Source of the DNA: Nematostella vectensis | Taxonomy: Eukaryota > Cnidaria > Anthozoa > Actiniaria > Edwardsiidae | Assembly (NCBI RefSeq): GCF_932526225.1 | Contig: NC_064044.1 | Span: forward strand, 12,478,084-12,538,083 | Reading direction: 5' to 3' | Length of the DNA stretch: 60,000 bases | Shown here: positions 1 to 12,287 of the stretch, one piece after another | Numbering within the stretch: the first letter of the stretch is position 1 | Layout of the letters: each line of letters starts with the position of its first letter | Notes under the pieces: model-generated | Seen by the model: only the letters and a program-made list of their open reading frames with translations | What the model was told of the DNA's origin: nothing | Database searches by the model: none | Made by a program: the position numbers and the translations under genes

Positions 1-330
1 CGAGGCGAGTTGTCGTTTTTGCTTTACGCCCCGTAATTTCTCGGTATTATAAATACTTACTACTAGTAAACCAAATCTCGGGGCGAGTTGTCGTTTTTGC
101 TTTACGCCCTGTAATTTCATTTAATAGTATAGTTATTGTTATACTAGTAAACCAAATGTCGGGGCGAGTTGTCGGATTGCTTTCTCGCCCCGAAATTTTG
201 TTTACTAGTATGTTTTTATCTATAAAATTTTAAAATTCTATAAAATTTTAAAATAATACCACTAAACTTTTTCGCCCCCAATTTCATTTACTAGTACTAG
301 TAAGTTAATTTGCTAAGTTAGCTAATATAT
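1..330. repeat. Three tandem hairpin-type repeats
   Basis: Three ~40-bp repeats start near 1, 77 and 159 and are separated by spacers containing TACTAGTAAACC. Each begins GGGGCGAGTTGTC (the first GAGGCGAG) and ends in a complementary CGCCCC stretch. The third copy has perfectly matching arms, CGGGGCGAG and CTCGCCCCG. The rest of the stretch is AT-rich with further ACTAGT palindromes. No coding potential is seen. It looks like a dispersed or satellite-type repeat, and the family is not identified. Confidence 0.6.
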
Positions 331-829
331 GAATTCCCGAGCTCATGGAAATTTTGCAAATAATAAGTACATACTTTTTACTACTTATTTTCGCAAAAAT
401 GAAAAAACTAATAGGCTACTGTTTAATGAGAGTCAACCTTTAAAAATTTTTCAAAGAGAAATAAATTTGAATCTTAAATCCTTTTATCGCCAAATTAGTA
501 AACCACTTGAGGACAATAAAATCACGAAAACTATGGTACGTTTAAATTTAATTTTGATAATTTTTATAGTTATACACTATAGCCTTAACCCTCTTACAAG
601 GAATGCGGTATGCATAGTCCTATAAAGATAATTCTAAAAATCGGGCTTCCCGTGGTTTCCGTCTAACATGTTGCATCCCCCCCCCCCCCCCCCCCAACCA
701 AAATCCTGGATCCGCCCTTGCTTCCTGTTCGTTTCTATCAGTTTACTTATCCGTGTCGCGTCTCTGTTCTTTCGCCATCGCTTTTCCCTTCACAAACAAA
801 TCGTACTTTTGCAAACTCGAATCAAAATA

Positions 830-3800
830 ATGGCGTACAGAGCACAAGGCATTCGTAAGTTGGGGATATCTCAGATGGTAATCGGTGCCTTAATGGTGGT
901 CTTCGGCATTGCATCCGTAGCTGTAGTACACAGACAATGGACGTCCGCTGTTGGTTTCGGGATCTGGATTGGTGTTTGGGTAAGTGACTTTCCTCCATCC
1001 TTAAGTAGCATCCTTAGCCACTATTTCTATTCTAGTCGACTAAGCTTTGAGTTTAGAAGCTTTTAGCAATGAATTTTACACAATTTTTTGGAGGTCTGAT
1101 CACAGGTAGCCCAGGCAATGGTTTTGAAGCTTGTTCGTAGCTTGGAATCGGCCGTTATTCTTAGAGGTAAAACGAGTGGATTGAAGTAGCGATTTTTTGT
1201 GAAATATAGCCAATAAAATTGCCTTAAAACCTGGAACATGCCTTGTTGTTGTCATATTTATGTGTAATATACGATTTGGGGGGGTTTTCGTATAGGAATT
1301 TATGACTTCTCTCCCCCTACTAAGGAAAGAGACTTGGTTGGAGGCGCCATTTTCGGTAGCACTCAAATACCGTCGAAATTCGCGAGGAAAATACAACAAA
1401 CGAAATATTTTTATCTCGCAGACCTATGCCAGGGTACACTTACATTGGATATGTGGCAAAACATCCGAGCTAAATCATTTTCCCTGGCCGCTAGCCGTTT
1501 TTTAAAACGAGTAAGCAGCCATTTCAATTCTTGACCGCCGCCGTTGGACAATTAGTTCCTGTTCGTGCGTACCTGTTCGAGCGTACCGCTCGGCTGAACA
1601 CGGAGCGAGGCAGAGACGTCGAGTGTGACCAAGAGAGAGTCTGTTAGTAGGTTGCTGAGCGATGCCATAAGGTTTTCACTGAGCCCCCTCTTGTCGCCTC
1701 TCGCCGTTCACCTACTCCGCGACATCCTTGTTAAAGCCAAGCTACCTTCCGACCGCTCTCCCACCAACCAACCTCCCGGTGCTTTCCGTTGCGGAAAAAT
1801 CTGCCTAACCTGCCCCTATATTAGAACCGATGGCCTGACAAGCTACACATTTTTCTCAACAGGTGAAACACGACCTATAACCTCCCACATAACATGCAAT
1901 ACTAAAAACGTGATTTATATGATCCAATGTAACCGCTGTAACCTTCAATATATTCAGGGGAAACTAAACGCAAATTAAAAAAAACACTTTAATGACCACC
2001 GCAGAACTGTAGACTCCCAATCTCGATCCACACCAACCCACGCCGCTGAACACTTCCTAAAACCTAACCACTCCGCTTCTGACCTAGAGCTCATACCTAT
2101 TGAAAAAATAAGAAATAACCGCGACTCTATCCGCAAAGCAAGAGAAGCTACACTGATAGCTCGCGCTGGCACTTTTGAACCCTGTGGCCTCAACCAGCGT
2201 GAAGAAACCGTTTAGCTGTTTAGTAATCCACACCACCCTATTTAACATCTTCCATAAGTTACTCCTTACTCAATTACTATTTTTACCTTTTGTTAGTCAT
2301 CATCAATGAACTTTGTACATATACTAGCTGTAACATGCAATTGTAACTCATTTATAACCTGAAGAAGGCAGATATTGGCCTGCCGAAATATCGTTCTAAA
2401 AAACATAAATCTGCGTTGTTGTCGGCTTTTTCTTTTAAAGGTTTTATTAATTAATCAACTGTCGACGCAGACCATAAGGTCCGACTCACACCAGCAGATA
2501 AAAGCTGTCCAGTGGTTTCTTCCTACGTTTTTGTAAAGTTTTAAAGATACATTGTCTGAAAATTTAAATTAAAAATGGTTGGGCATACAACACATTCCCA
2601 GAAATAAGGGACATTAGCCAGCGGTTTCTCTGGGCTCACATTTTGCTAGGCCCGCGAGGAATAACAGCTCTTCTTATTTAAAATAGGAACGTCCAGCCTG
2701 AGATTTCACCATATTTTAAGAACATGCTAAGAACATGCCGAGGCTCAGATAGCAGAAATATTTTTCATTTTTAGTCCTGATGATGTGTTCTAAAATGCAG
2801 CATCAAATTGTGCTCATAGTAACAACCTGTTATTAATACTGCTATTGATCATTAGTGTAATTCTCTTCCTAATTTATTGGGTATTATATTTCTATATACA
2901 CTAAAATTTAAGAACATCGTGAAGAGCATATTCAGCCTTAAAACGTCCAAAAATTAGAACGGCTCAGCCTCAACTGAAAATTAGACGTTCCTTTAAAAAA
3001 GAAGAGTGTATTTCTTTTTTAATATTAATTGATTTTCTTGTGATATAGGAATTTTCGTTTCTTTGGTTTCTAATTGGAAACACCTTGGCTAAACAAACAT
3101 TTATTGATAGATGTTAATTTTTACTTAGATTTGTTATGTTTTTTTTATAAATGCCATAGATTTCTCGCAAGAAAATTATGCTCTTATGCACAGAATATGT
3201 GAGCTTGACATCTCCATGTCTTTGATTCTTGCTAAGGTCATCATCACAGGCGTCCTTGGCTATTTTGGAGCAAGAGATAACAACACCCCTAACAACTGTA
3301 TGGTGAGTGAAGACATAAGGGGGGGAGGCTATATCAAGAGATGAGCAAGAGATGACAACACATTTTACAGATGGGATGGGGTTTTTCTAGTCTGCTTCGC
3401 ATCTCCCAGCGGTCGGAGTCACATGAGACTGGGTTTTTTTCAAGTACAAGATTTTTCCCATGTCTGCAAGATGAAGCGTTTTAAACGGTTGTCTCCCCTC
3501 TGCTTATGACCTAAAGTTGTTGTTTTTTTGTTTTGGTTTGAATCTACAGCTTGGCACAATGCTTGGTTTTGCTGTGACGTCATGTGTGTTCAGTTGTGGA
3601 ATGATCATCTGTTACTCCTTTGCACTTTCGGAATGGTCGAAATATCTCCGCAACCCTTCTTATGGTCGTCCTTATTACTATTACGATTACTACGGCTATA
3701 GCAGTCAAACTGCGCGAACTTCTATAGGCATTTGCGTAGTTTTACTCCTGTTGGCATTGACTGAGTTCTTCGTTGGGCTTGCTTCCTCCATCTATGGATT

Positions 3801-6800
3801 TAGTAACTCCTGCATCCCGGCTACAAGCGTAAGTTTACACTTATTACTGTCGAATCCGTTGTATCGCTACCTGCGTTTTCAAAACACGATTTAACATGGT
3901 TTTCTGTTCCGTCAGTGAAACCATTTTGAGCCAATCAGAGTTTCGCTTTGTTCACTTTCCTGGCTTCCCTCTGGACGAAAACCAGACAATGTCGCGGCAA
4001 CCCAGGCAACTGCACTAGGTGAGAGATGGCACAAATCTGATTGGCTTAGAATAATATGACTGGCGGAACAGAATCTCCCAAAAGACAAAAACAAATCTGT
4101 GTTTTGAAAATGCGGCGTCGCGATACAATGGATTCGACAGTAAAAAAAAAATATATGAATATATCGGCTGGCAATTTTTTAAATTTTAAATTAAAAATAC
4201 TAGCAGGTAAACCTAGCAGCCTCCAAGCCATGAAAATATTTTCTGAATTCTGCACATACATAGATGTAGTTTGTGTGCATAAAATAGCTGTAGCAAAGCA
4301 ACAATGTCCTGAGATCATCTTTAATGCACACAAACTAAATGTGTGTATGTACAGAATGTATGTATGTGCAGAATTTTGTGGATGATTCTTAGTAAAAAGA
4401 GACTACAGACAAAAATACTAGATGTTGCCCCATGAAAGGTTATCCGGAATCCATGGAAAAATGAGACTAGGAGTGCTTTCCATTTGTCAAAACATTCCGG
4501 GAATTTCAGATGGAATGATAATGGTTACTAGGAGATTTTTGGAATTTCCACCCAGAATTTGTGGATAATCTCCCGAGGATGTCCTGAATTTCCAATTAGG
4601 TTGATTCAAACGGATTTTGCCTAACCATTATGGAAAAATGTCGGTTCCAGTCCTTCGCCAACAGCTGCAGTCACGTTCAAGACGGCGGACTTCTTTCAAT
4701 CAGGTCCCCAAAATGGTCTTTGGCGAGCACTTGCGAGCTTGCAAGCACCCCGTTTTTTTATGCGAGACCGAGCCTTTTAGTTTTTGAATAAATCGAGTAG
4801 CGAGCGCATCGAAAAATACAATGCGAGCACGACGGAAAAAAATGCGGGAGCATGCCAGCATTAGCCGAAAACTGTGAGCACATGGAAATTTCGGGGGACC
4901 ATTTAATTAGAAGCTTGCGGCGCTTTTGCCGTAACCTTGGGGGGGGGGGGGCTTTTGGCAAATAATTGTGGTTCTTCAAATTGCAACTATTATGTCTATA
5001 TCGTCGTCATTAAGGATTCAACTTCCATAACAGGGCCGTAGCAGGGGGTGAATTCGAGGCCTGCTACGGTTATGCATAGAGGAATCGACGACCGGCAAAA
5101 GCCACTCGTCCGTTATTTTGAATCAGGGATCCAATACTCATTCCGGACCGAACATAATGGTACGGCCTTTCCACCCAGTTTTTCATCCCTGGTGGAAAAA
5201 TCCTTTCCATTACGGTCATCCCAACCGGATTTTCAGATAAATGGAAAGCACCCTTTTGGAATTTGGAATCCATGCTACTGGAATACACACACTAGGATCC
5301 GGAATCCACAAACTAGGATCCGGAATCCACACACTAGGATTCCTAATCCAGAACCCTATTGGAAAACCTGTCATGGGCGAAAGATGGCCTGCATGCGGTA
5401 TATGCTGTCATTTGGGGGTTATCCCTTCATCGGAGCCTGTGGCCTTACCTTCTATGCTGGTGTTTTTGGGAAATTTGTTTTTGGTTTCTGGTTGAAAGCA
5501 GGTATTCGTACCAAGTCACTTGGGGTGGGTGGATGAAAAAAGGGGGAGGGGGGGGGTTGTTAGTGGAGAGAGTATCTAAAGAGGAGAAAAATGTAAAAAA
5601 TACATAATGGTGTGGAATGGCAAGAATGGGGATGACAAAAACAAATATATAGAGCAAAAAAATGGAAAGGTGGGATATTTCGTAGAGCTCTTCGAAATGT
5701 TAAGCAACTTTACGTGTATTCTAGTACAAGGTTTATCATCAGGAGGTAAAACCAGGTACTAGTCAAATGCGAAAGGGAGGAATAAAACTGGGAGCCGAGG
5801 GATGCTAGGGGGTAGGAGGAAAGATAGAGAAGTCTAGTGTGAAGAGGGTTCACATTTGAAACGTGTTTCAAAGTGAAGGAGTGGCTAGCCAATTCACCTT
5901 ACCTAAAAGGGTAGGTTTCGCTTAGATTTAGAAACTACTGTGGATAGACAGCTATTTTTTAAAATCATTGAAAATTTTGATTGATCATTAAAATGATCAA
6001 TCAAATAACAAATAATCCAATAAACATCAATACAGTTATAATAGGATATATCTTTTTATCTGTTCTCCATTTATACATTCCAGACTTCCCAGCAACAAAT
6101 GGTTTACTTGCAAGGACAGCCTGCACAATTTGGACAACCTGGTGTCATTGCCGGAGCCACAGCCATGCAGACCTACCCAAACCAAGCATCCTTCATCATC
6201 CAGCAGCCTATAGGGGCACCGGTATGTGCCCCCCCCCTCCCAACTTCCTCCTCCATCAGTCATCCCTCCTTCCACACACACTCATGAAGCACCCTCATAC
6301 TACTTCTCTCCTACAACCAAGTAACCGTCATCATCAAGCAACGGGAAGTGGCTCAGGTTTGTGCCCCTCTTCCTCATCCCCTCCCTCCCTCCAGACACAC
6401 ACACATGTATCTGGGCACACTGCGCACCCACCCCCTTTCACCCAGTACACGCCTGAAGATGACATACATAACCAAAGATGGGGGGATGGGGGGTTGAAGG
6501 TGAAACTTCTTTTTTTACAACACTGGATATGTGATTATTACTTCAAGACTTCTGTTAATGAATGGTCTTATTCTCTATTTGATATTTCCTCCAGGCACCT
6601 CAGGGGTACCCCCAGGGGTATGCTCAGGGATATCCACAGCAGCAACAGCAGCCATACCAGGTACAGTCATGATTGTCATCATCATCATCATACCAGGTAC
6701 AGTCATGATTGTCATCATCATCATCATACCAGGTACAGTCATGTTTTTCATCATCATCATCATACCAGGTACAGTCATGATTGTCATCATCATCATCATA

Positions 6801-9361
6801 CCAGGTACAATCATGATTGTCATCATCATCATCATACCAGGTACAGTCATGATTGTCATCATCATCATCATACCAGGTACAGTCATGATTGTCATCATCA
6901 TCATCATACCAGGTACAGTCATGATTGTCATCATCATCATCATACCAGGTACAGTCATTATTGTCATCATCATCATCATACCAGGTACAGTCATGATTGT
7001 CATCATCATCATCATACCAGGTACAGTCATGATTGTCATCATCATCATCATACCAGGTACAGTCATGATTGTCATCATCATCATCATACCAGGTACAGTC
7101 ATGATTGTCATCATCATCATCATACCAGGTACAGTCATGATTTTCATCATCATCATCATCATACCAGGTACAGTCATGATTGTCATCATCATCATCATAC
7201 CAGGTACAGTCATGATTGTCATCATCATCATCATACCAGGTACAGTCATGATTGTCATCATCATCATACCAGGTACAGTCATGATTGTCATCATCATCAT
7301 ACCAGGTACAGTCATGATTGTCATCATCATCATACCAGGTACAGTCATGATTGTCATCATCATCATCATACCAGGTACAGTCATGATTGTCATCATCATC
7401 ATACCAGGTACAGTCATGATTGTCATCATCATTATCATACCAGGTACAGTCATGATTGTCATCATCATCATCATACCAGGTACAGTCATGATTGTCATCA
7501 TCATCATCATACCAGGTACAGTCATGATTGTCATCATCATCATCATACCAGGTACAGTCATGATTGTCATCATCATCATCATACCAGGTACAGTCATGAT
7601 TGTCATCATCATCATCATACCAGGTACAGTCATGATTGTCATCATCATCATCATCATACCAGCTACAGTCATGAATGTCATCATCATCATACCAGGTACA
7701 GTCATGATTGTCATCATCATCATCATACCAGGTACAGTCATGATTGTCATCATCATCATCATACCAGGTACAGTCATGAATGTCATCATCATCATCATAC
7801 CAGGTACAGTCATGATTGTCATCATCATCATACCAGGTACAGTCATGATTGTCATCATCATCATACCAGGTACAGTCATGATTGTCATCATCATCATACC
7901 AGGTACAGTCATGAATGTCATCATCATCATACCAGGTACAGTCATGATTGTCATCATCGTCATCATACCAGGTACAGTCATGATTGTCATCATCGTCATC
8001 ATACCAGGTACAGTCATGATTGTCATCATCATCATCATACCAGGTACAGTCATGATTGTCATCATCATCATCATACCAGGTACAGTCATGATTGTCATCA
8101 TCATCATCATACCTGGTACAGTCATGATTGTCATCATCATCATACCAGGTACAGTCATGATTGTCATCATCATCATCATACCAGGTACAGTCATGATTGT
8201 CATCATCATCATACCAGGTACAGTCATGAATGTCATCATTATCATCATACCAGGTACAGTCATGAATGTCATCATTATCATCATACCAGGTACAGTCATG
8301 AATGTCATCATTATCATCATACCAGGTACAGTCATGAATGTCATCATTATCATCATACCAGGTACAGTCATGAATGTCATCATTATCATCATACCAGGTA
8401 CAGTCATGAATGTCATCATTATCATCATACCAGGTACAGTCATGAATGTCATCATCATCATCATACCAGGTACAGTCATGATTGACATCACCACCACTGC
8501 AACCACTGATATATAATCATCATCAATATATATAATCATCATAGATGTAATGTAATATAATCATCATATAGTAATTATAATCATCATTTAAAAATCATTA
8601 TAATATAATAATATAATTTAATCATCATCACCATATATTCATCATTAAAAACTGATTTACTATTGAAAATTACTTTCTTCACCACCAAAATCAGCATTAT
8701 CATTACCGTCATAACATCATCATTGTTGCCACCATATGATACTGTAGACACCACCACTGGCATCGTCCTTCATGTGGTTAGCCCCAGGCGCGTACACAGG
8801 ATTGGCCGAGGGGGGGGGGGGGGGGGTGCGCAGTCATAGATATCATATGGAAAAAGCATAGTATTTGAAGATTCCTTTAAAAGAAATGACCCACTTTTTG
8901 GCCACTCTGTACGCGCCTGAGCACTCTAGCAGTATAGTAGGCCCATGGCCCAGTAGTCCATGGACTGTTGGTAAAAATAGGTGTATAGCTCAAGTTGAAT
9001 GTATGCTGGCTCCGCTTTTAGGCAGTGCCTAAATCTATATATTATGTTCACCATTAACCTCAGCATATCATCATCGTCATAACATCATCACTGTTGCCCG
9101 CACCATATGATACTATAAATGCTACCACTGTCATCGTCCTTCTTGAGATTAGCAGCAGTTTAAACCCTCCTCCACATTGCTATTACTATAAACACCCTTA
9201 CTATTTCCTATTTTTTATTATTCCATTCTATCTCTTCTAGAGTCTCACTCTGAAGGGTGGAAAGGTAGGCGGCCCCCTGTAACCATGGACCCCACTAATA
9301 TCACTGCTCTCTTTTCTTCCAGACCAAAGGTGAAGCCCCTCCTGTCTACACCACCCAGTGA
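830..9361 (+). CDS. Four-span CD20/MS4A-like membrane protein, copy 1
   Basis: Six exons, all joined in phase 0: 830-979, 3237-3302, 3550-3828, 6084-6221, 6595-6660 and 9323-9361 (stop included), giving 245 residues. Introns are GT-AG. The start sits after a 5' leader conserved in all three paralogs. Predicted membrane spans are about 13-33, 38-60, 73-97 and 130-154. The LGxxQMVIGALMVVFG-type first span is typical of the MS4A/CD20-like family. A Tyr-rich loop (113-122) lies between spans 3 and 4. The tail (166-245) is Gln/Pro/Gly-rich and ends with PPVY at 239-242, a WW-domain ligand motif. The family has plasma or endomembrane proteins with often unclear function, and none is assigned here. 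The minisatellite in intron 5 begins at the exon 5 donor. Intron 1 carries a Penelope remnant and intron 3 a TIR element. Tail function (ubiquitin-ligase recruitment) is inference. Confidence 0.85.
1590..2450 (+). mobile_element. Penelope-like element 3' remnant with GIY-YIG region
   Basis: An open frame at 1625-1978 carries a Cys-rich linker (CLTCPYI) followed by CNTKNVIYMIQC and LQYI. This is the usual start of the GIY-YIG endonuclease at the C terminus of Penelope-like retroelements. A short insertion at the expected GxTxR segment (~1955) shifts the frame. The rest (HFNDHRR-like, then KIRNNRDSIRKAREA) continues in another frame to about 2213. No reverse transcriptase is present, so the copy is 5'-truncated and dead. 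It lies in intron 1 of gene copy 1, and the same insertion is in copy 2, so it predates that duplication. Confidence 0.75.
3844..4143. mobile_element. ~300-bp TIR element (MITE-like), intron 3 of copy 1
   Basis: It begins TTACTGTCGAATCCGTTG and ends with the near inverse complement GATTCGACAGTAA. The inverted repeats are about 35 bp and include a GCGTTTTCAAAACACGA/GTTTTGAAAATGCGG segment. Related copies are at 15285-15570 and 49077-49378. It is absent from the same intron of copy 3, so it inserted before copies 1 and 2 separated. No ORF of its own is convincing. Confidence 0.75.
4144..6083. other. Rest of intron 3 of copy 1, no gene seen
   Basis: This intronic stretch holds a poly-G run near 4939 and a short tandem of CACACTAGGATCCGGAAT-type units at about 5275-5345. 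Reading frames here (for example 5376-5536) have no splice context matching the paralogs and no counterpart in copy 3. They are not treated as coding. Confidence 0.5.
6652..8493 (+). repeat. Splice-donor minisatellite, ~53 units
   Basis: Units of 33, 36 or 39 bp have the form CATACCAGGTACAGTCATGA, then TTGTCATCAT with a variable number of CAT triplets. The first unit is the real exon 5 end (CCATACCAG) plus its donor (GTACAGT). Every unit therefore repeats an AG|GT exon/intron boundary. Units near the 3' end share a TCATTATCATCAT variant, showing local amplification. Because all unit lengths are multiples of three, long histidine-rich or Ile/Met-rich frames stay open. In the exon's own frame a TGA follows within four codons. 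Confidence 0.92.
8690..9150. repeat. Local duplication in intron 5 of copy 1
   Basis: About 90 bp at 8695-8785 (containing ACCATATGATACTGTAGACA) recurs in diverged form at 9062-9150 (ACCATATGATACTATAAATG). Both sit in CAT-rich sequence before exon 6. The stretch 8494-8690 is AT- and CAT-rich with no gene. Confidence 0.55.
8785..8919. mobile_element. Short TIR element (MITE-like)
   Basis: Ends are CAGGCGCGTACA and TGTACGCGCCTG, with an internal poly-G run then TGCGCAGTCATAGATATCAT. A related element is at 20362-20504, and a partial relative is near 37640-37790. It is noncoding and lies in intron 5 of gene copy 1. Confidence 0.65.
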
Positions 9362-9428
9362 GAGGGTGCGCCTTCCAAAAGGCGACCTTAGTTCACACTG
9401 CAGCAGATAAAAATCGCAAAGTAGAACC

Positions 9429-9514
9429 AGGCCCGTAGCCAGGATTTTGAGCGGAGGGTTCGTTTACCCATTTAGCGGACCATTTTATCCCGAACCCCCC
9501 CTGGCTACGGGCCT
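9429..9514. mobile_element. 86-bp TIR element downstream of copy 1
   Basis: Near-perfect ends are AGGCCCGTAGCCAGG and CCTGGCTACGGGCCT. The flanks (AAATCGCAAAGTAGAAC on the left) match the region after copy 3 near 40490. There the element is absent, giving a natural empty site. Confidence 0.7.
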
Positions 9515-11801
9515 AAGAATTTTTAAGTACTATAAATTGTAAGTTAGCAGAAGTGGCATAGATACAAGATTAAGCAATTTGTGTGGCCAGAAAACAAAAA
9601 CACTGCCGTCATATCAGGGTGTTCGGCATTTGGGGATATGACCCCCTGACGCAGTAATTGGGTCGTTCCAGTAATTGGAATGATTATATTAACAGTTATT
9701 TTGTTAAGAAAATTGGAAGCTCCAGTATACTCATGACTGTGCTTCGGCACGGTTCGTTATTATCGACAAACTTTGTAGCCTGCTAGCCGGCTCTCCAGAG
9801 ATTCGGACCTATCTGAGAATATCTGAAATAGAGATGGGATGGCTTTGGAGACAAAAAGTTCTCAGGTTTCTTTATTTTCACAAGCGTCATCTCAAAAGAA
9901 CGCTCACTGTTTGCGTTCACGTTGTTGGTAAATACATTTTAAGCAGGTTTCTATTGTTGTTCAGTCGCTGCGCTCTGCCACGTTAAAACGTTGATGTTAA
10001 TTCTGCAAATAAAAAAAAGTTGAACACAGTGAAACGTTTAACAGAAGGCATAACGCCAAATGAATAACTTGAATTAACTAGCATATAATATATGCGCCAA
10101 AAAGCGTCATGGGAATGCATGTGGCATTAGTCGATTGCCAAGCATAAACACATCCTTCCTTTAATTTTCAACTTAGAAATGATCGAAGTTACAGCGCGAC
10201 CATCGGTAAAACCGTAGCCTCTGGAAATGTGCATAGAATGTTTGTTCCGACCAATCATTCGCGAGGCTATAGACTGCCGTTACTTGTTACAATGGGTGCT
10301 AACGACTAAAGTGGTAATAGCGAAGCTCCTACTCGGCCGTGCCAAGCTCCGCGTAAGCGGAGCACCATAAGCGGTAACCAAGTGCCCCTGCTCGCAAGGG
10401 GCTTCCTGTGGATTACGCTGACGTGTCTGTTTTGTTGTAGCCTCGTCCCCAGGATACTTCCTTGCTGTCAGCTCCATGATGCTTTGCGGGCAGACTAACA
10501 CTTTCCAATGTGGCAGACGCTCTTCATGCGTGATGCAGAGCGTGACAGGCGCGCCGAGAAGCGGGGGGGGGGGGGGGTTTAGATGATAAAAAACTTAGCA
10601 CCACCAAAAGAACAAAAAAAAAAGATCATTTATGCCATTGCATGCAGTATCTCCACGGGACGTTTATTATCGCATTTGCCTACAAGAATGTTTGACTTGT
10701 ACGATTTATGACATACCAGAATGATCTAGAATGCTTTATACTTTTGTCACAAATTAGCACGTCTATTGCGAACCGGAAGTGGACTCTCCTCTGTTGTACG
10801 TGTGTGTGTCGGGGGGGGGGGGGATACAAACGCACCCCCTGCACCCCCCTGGGTACGGGCCTGCTCAGCTACAAGTTAAATATCACAGTTTTCGACAGTT
10901 TAGTAGAGGAAGGGAGACTACAATGTACCAGAACAACGTTTGAAGCCGCGGTACTCTGTAGCAGACACAGCGGTCTTCCCTGTGGCGCACTGGGTGTACG
11001 GGTACCCCCTCCCCCACTTGGTTAATAAAAAAAAACTTTTTATTTTAAAAATTCTAAAATCTTAAACGAATTTAAAACCTTACGAAATAAGATAATAATA
11101 TCAAATAACAGATAGCGATCCGTTGGACGATCCCTTCTAAAACGGTTAGATTTCGGAGTTCCTTTGCTGTAATCTGCACCCGCGTTTGTTTTGTAGTAGC
11201 GGTCAGCATGGATTATCAAGCACGGGCTCGCCTCATGGTCATTTCCATTCCCGCCATTTAAATGCAGCGTTCTTTCTTCTTGGAGAATAAAATTGGGATA
11301 AAGTTAAGGGGTCAGGCCGTCCAAACGCAGCATCGAAGGCACTTGAACAGGCAGATAGTTTTTTTTTTTTCAAGTTTACACCGTCTTGTTAGGAATCCTC
11401 TGCACGTTGCCGGTTTCATGTGTGAGTGCGAGCGGTCAATAAATGGCCTAAGACGTCTAAAGTCCTAAATGCGCACTTATGAAATTGAACCCTGATTGAA
11501 CAAAAAGTGACGTGGAGGATTCAAACCATAAGGGGGGGGGGGGGGGGGGTTGAGATGATAAAAAACTTAGCACCACCAAAAGAACAAAAAAAAGATCATT
11601 TATGCCATTGCATGCAGTATCTCCACGGGACGTTTACTTTTGCATTTGCCTACGAGAATGTTTGGCCTAAGACGTCTAAAGACCTAAAGTCGCACTTATG
11701 TGCGAATAGAATATATGGACTCCTACTGACACACATCCATTACGATATGGAATTGAACACAGATGGTAATTGACTAGTTTGAGCGACAGCCCCGACGAAT
11801 G
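9515..11801. other. Intergenic region between copies 1 and 2
   Basis: No supported gene. The first ~200 bp resemble the downstream flank of copy 3. A G-run followed by GATGATAAAAAACTTAGCAC occurs twice (10562-10705 and 11527-11665) and is a duplicated noncoding repeat. The string CCCTGATTGAACAAAAAGTG at about 11490 recurs near 43103. Confidence 0.55.
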
Positions 11802-12287
11802 GAGCTCATGGAAATTTTGCAAATAATAAGTACATACTTTTTACTACTTATTTTCGCAAAAATGAAAAAAACTAATAGGCTACTGTTTAATGAGAGTCAA
11901 CCTTTAAAAATTTTCCAAAGAGAAATAAATTTGAATCTTAAATCCTTTTATCGCCAAATTAGTAAACCACTTGAGGACAATAAAATCACGAAAACTATGG
12001 TACGTTAAAATTTAATTTTGATAATTTTTATAGTTATACACTATAGCCTTAACCCTCTTACAAGGAATGCGGTATGCATAGTCCTATAAAGATAATTCTA
12101 AAAATCGGGCTTCCCGTGGTTTCCGTCTAACATGCTGCATCCCCCCCCCCCCCAACCAAAATCCTGGATCCGCCCTTGCTTCCTGTTCGTTTCTATCAGT
12201 TTACTTATCCGTGTCGCGTCTCTGTTCTTTCGCCATCGCTTTTCCCTTCACAAACAAATCGTACTTTTGCAAACTCGCATCAAAATA

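Larger units (their letters stand above)
339..6660 (+). repeat. Segmental duplication, block A
   Basis: This block is nearly identical to 11802-18120, introns included, at an offset of about 11.46 kb. It starts at GAGCTCATGGAAATTTTGC and stays alignable through the end of exon 5 of the gene it contains. It carries the gene's 5' flank, exons 1-5, a Penelope remnant and a TIR element. Differences are scattered substitutions and small indels, such as poly-C length near 676. This indicates a recent duplication. Confidence 0.85.

Noticed and set aside
2770-2800. CTGATGA string resembling a hammerhead core
   Set aside because: No GAAA at the right distance and no pairing stems. It is also ordinary intron sequence shared by both gene copies.
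5376-5536. Hydrophobic frame GYPFIGACGLTFYAGVFG as an extra exon
   Set aside because: No clean acceptor, no counterpart in copy 3, and exons 3 and 4 already join in phase in all copies.
5981-8542. Very long His-rich, Ile/Met-rich and reverse Met/Pro-rich open frames
   Set aside because: They are three readings of the same CAT-rich minisatellite with units divisible by three. None uses the gene's splice frame.
10280-10501. Possible tRNA or structured RNA around GCTCCGCGTAAGCGGAGC
   Set aside because: A short hairpin only. No A or B box and no cloverleaf could be made.
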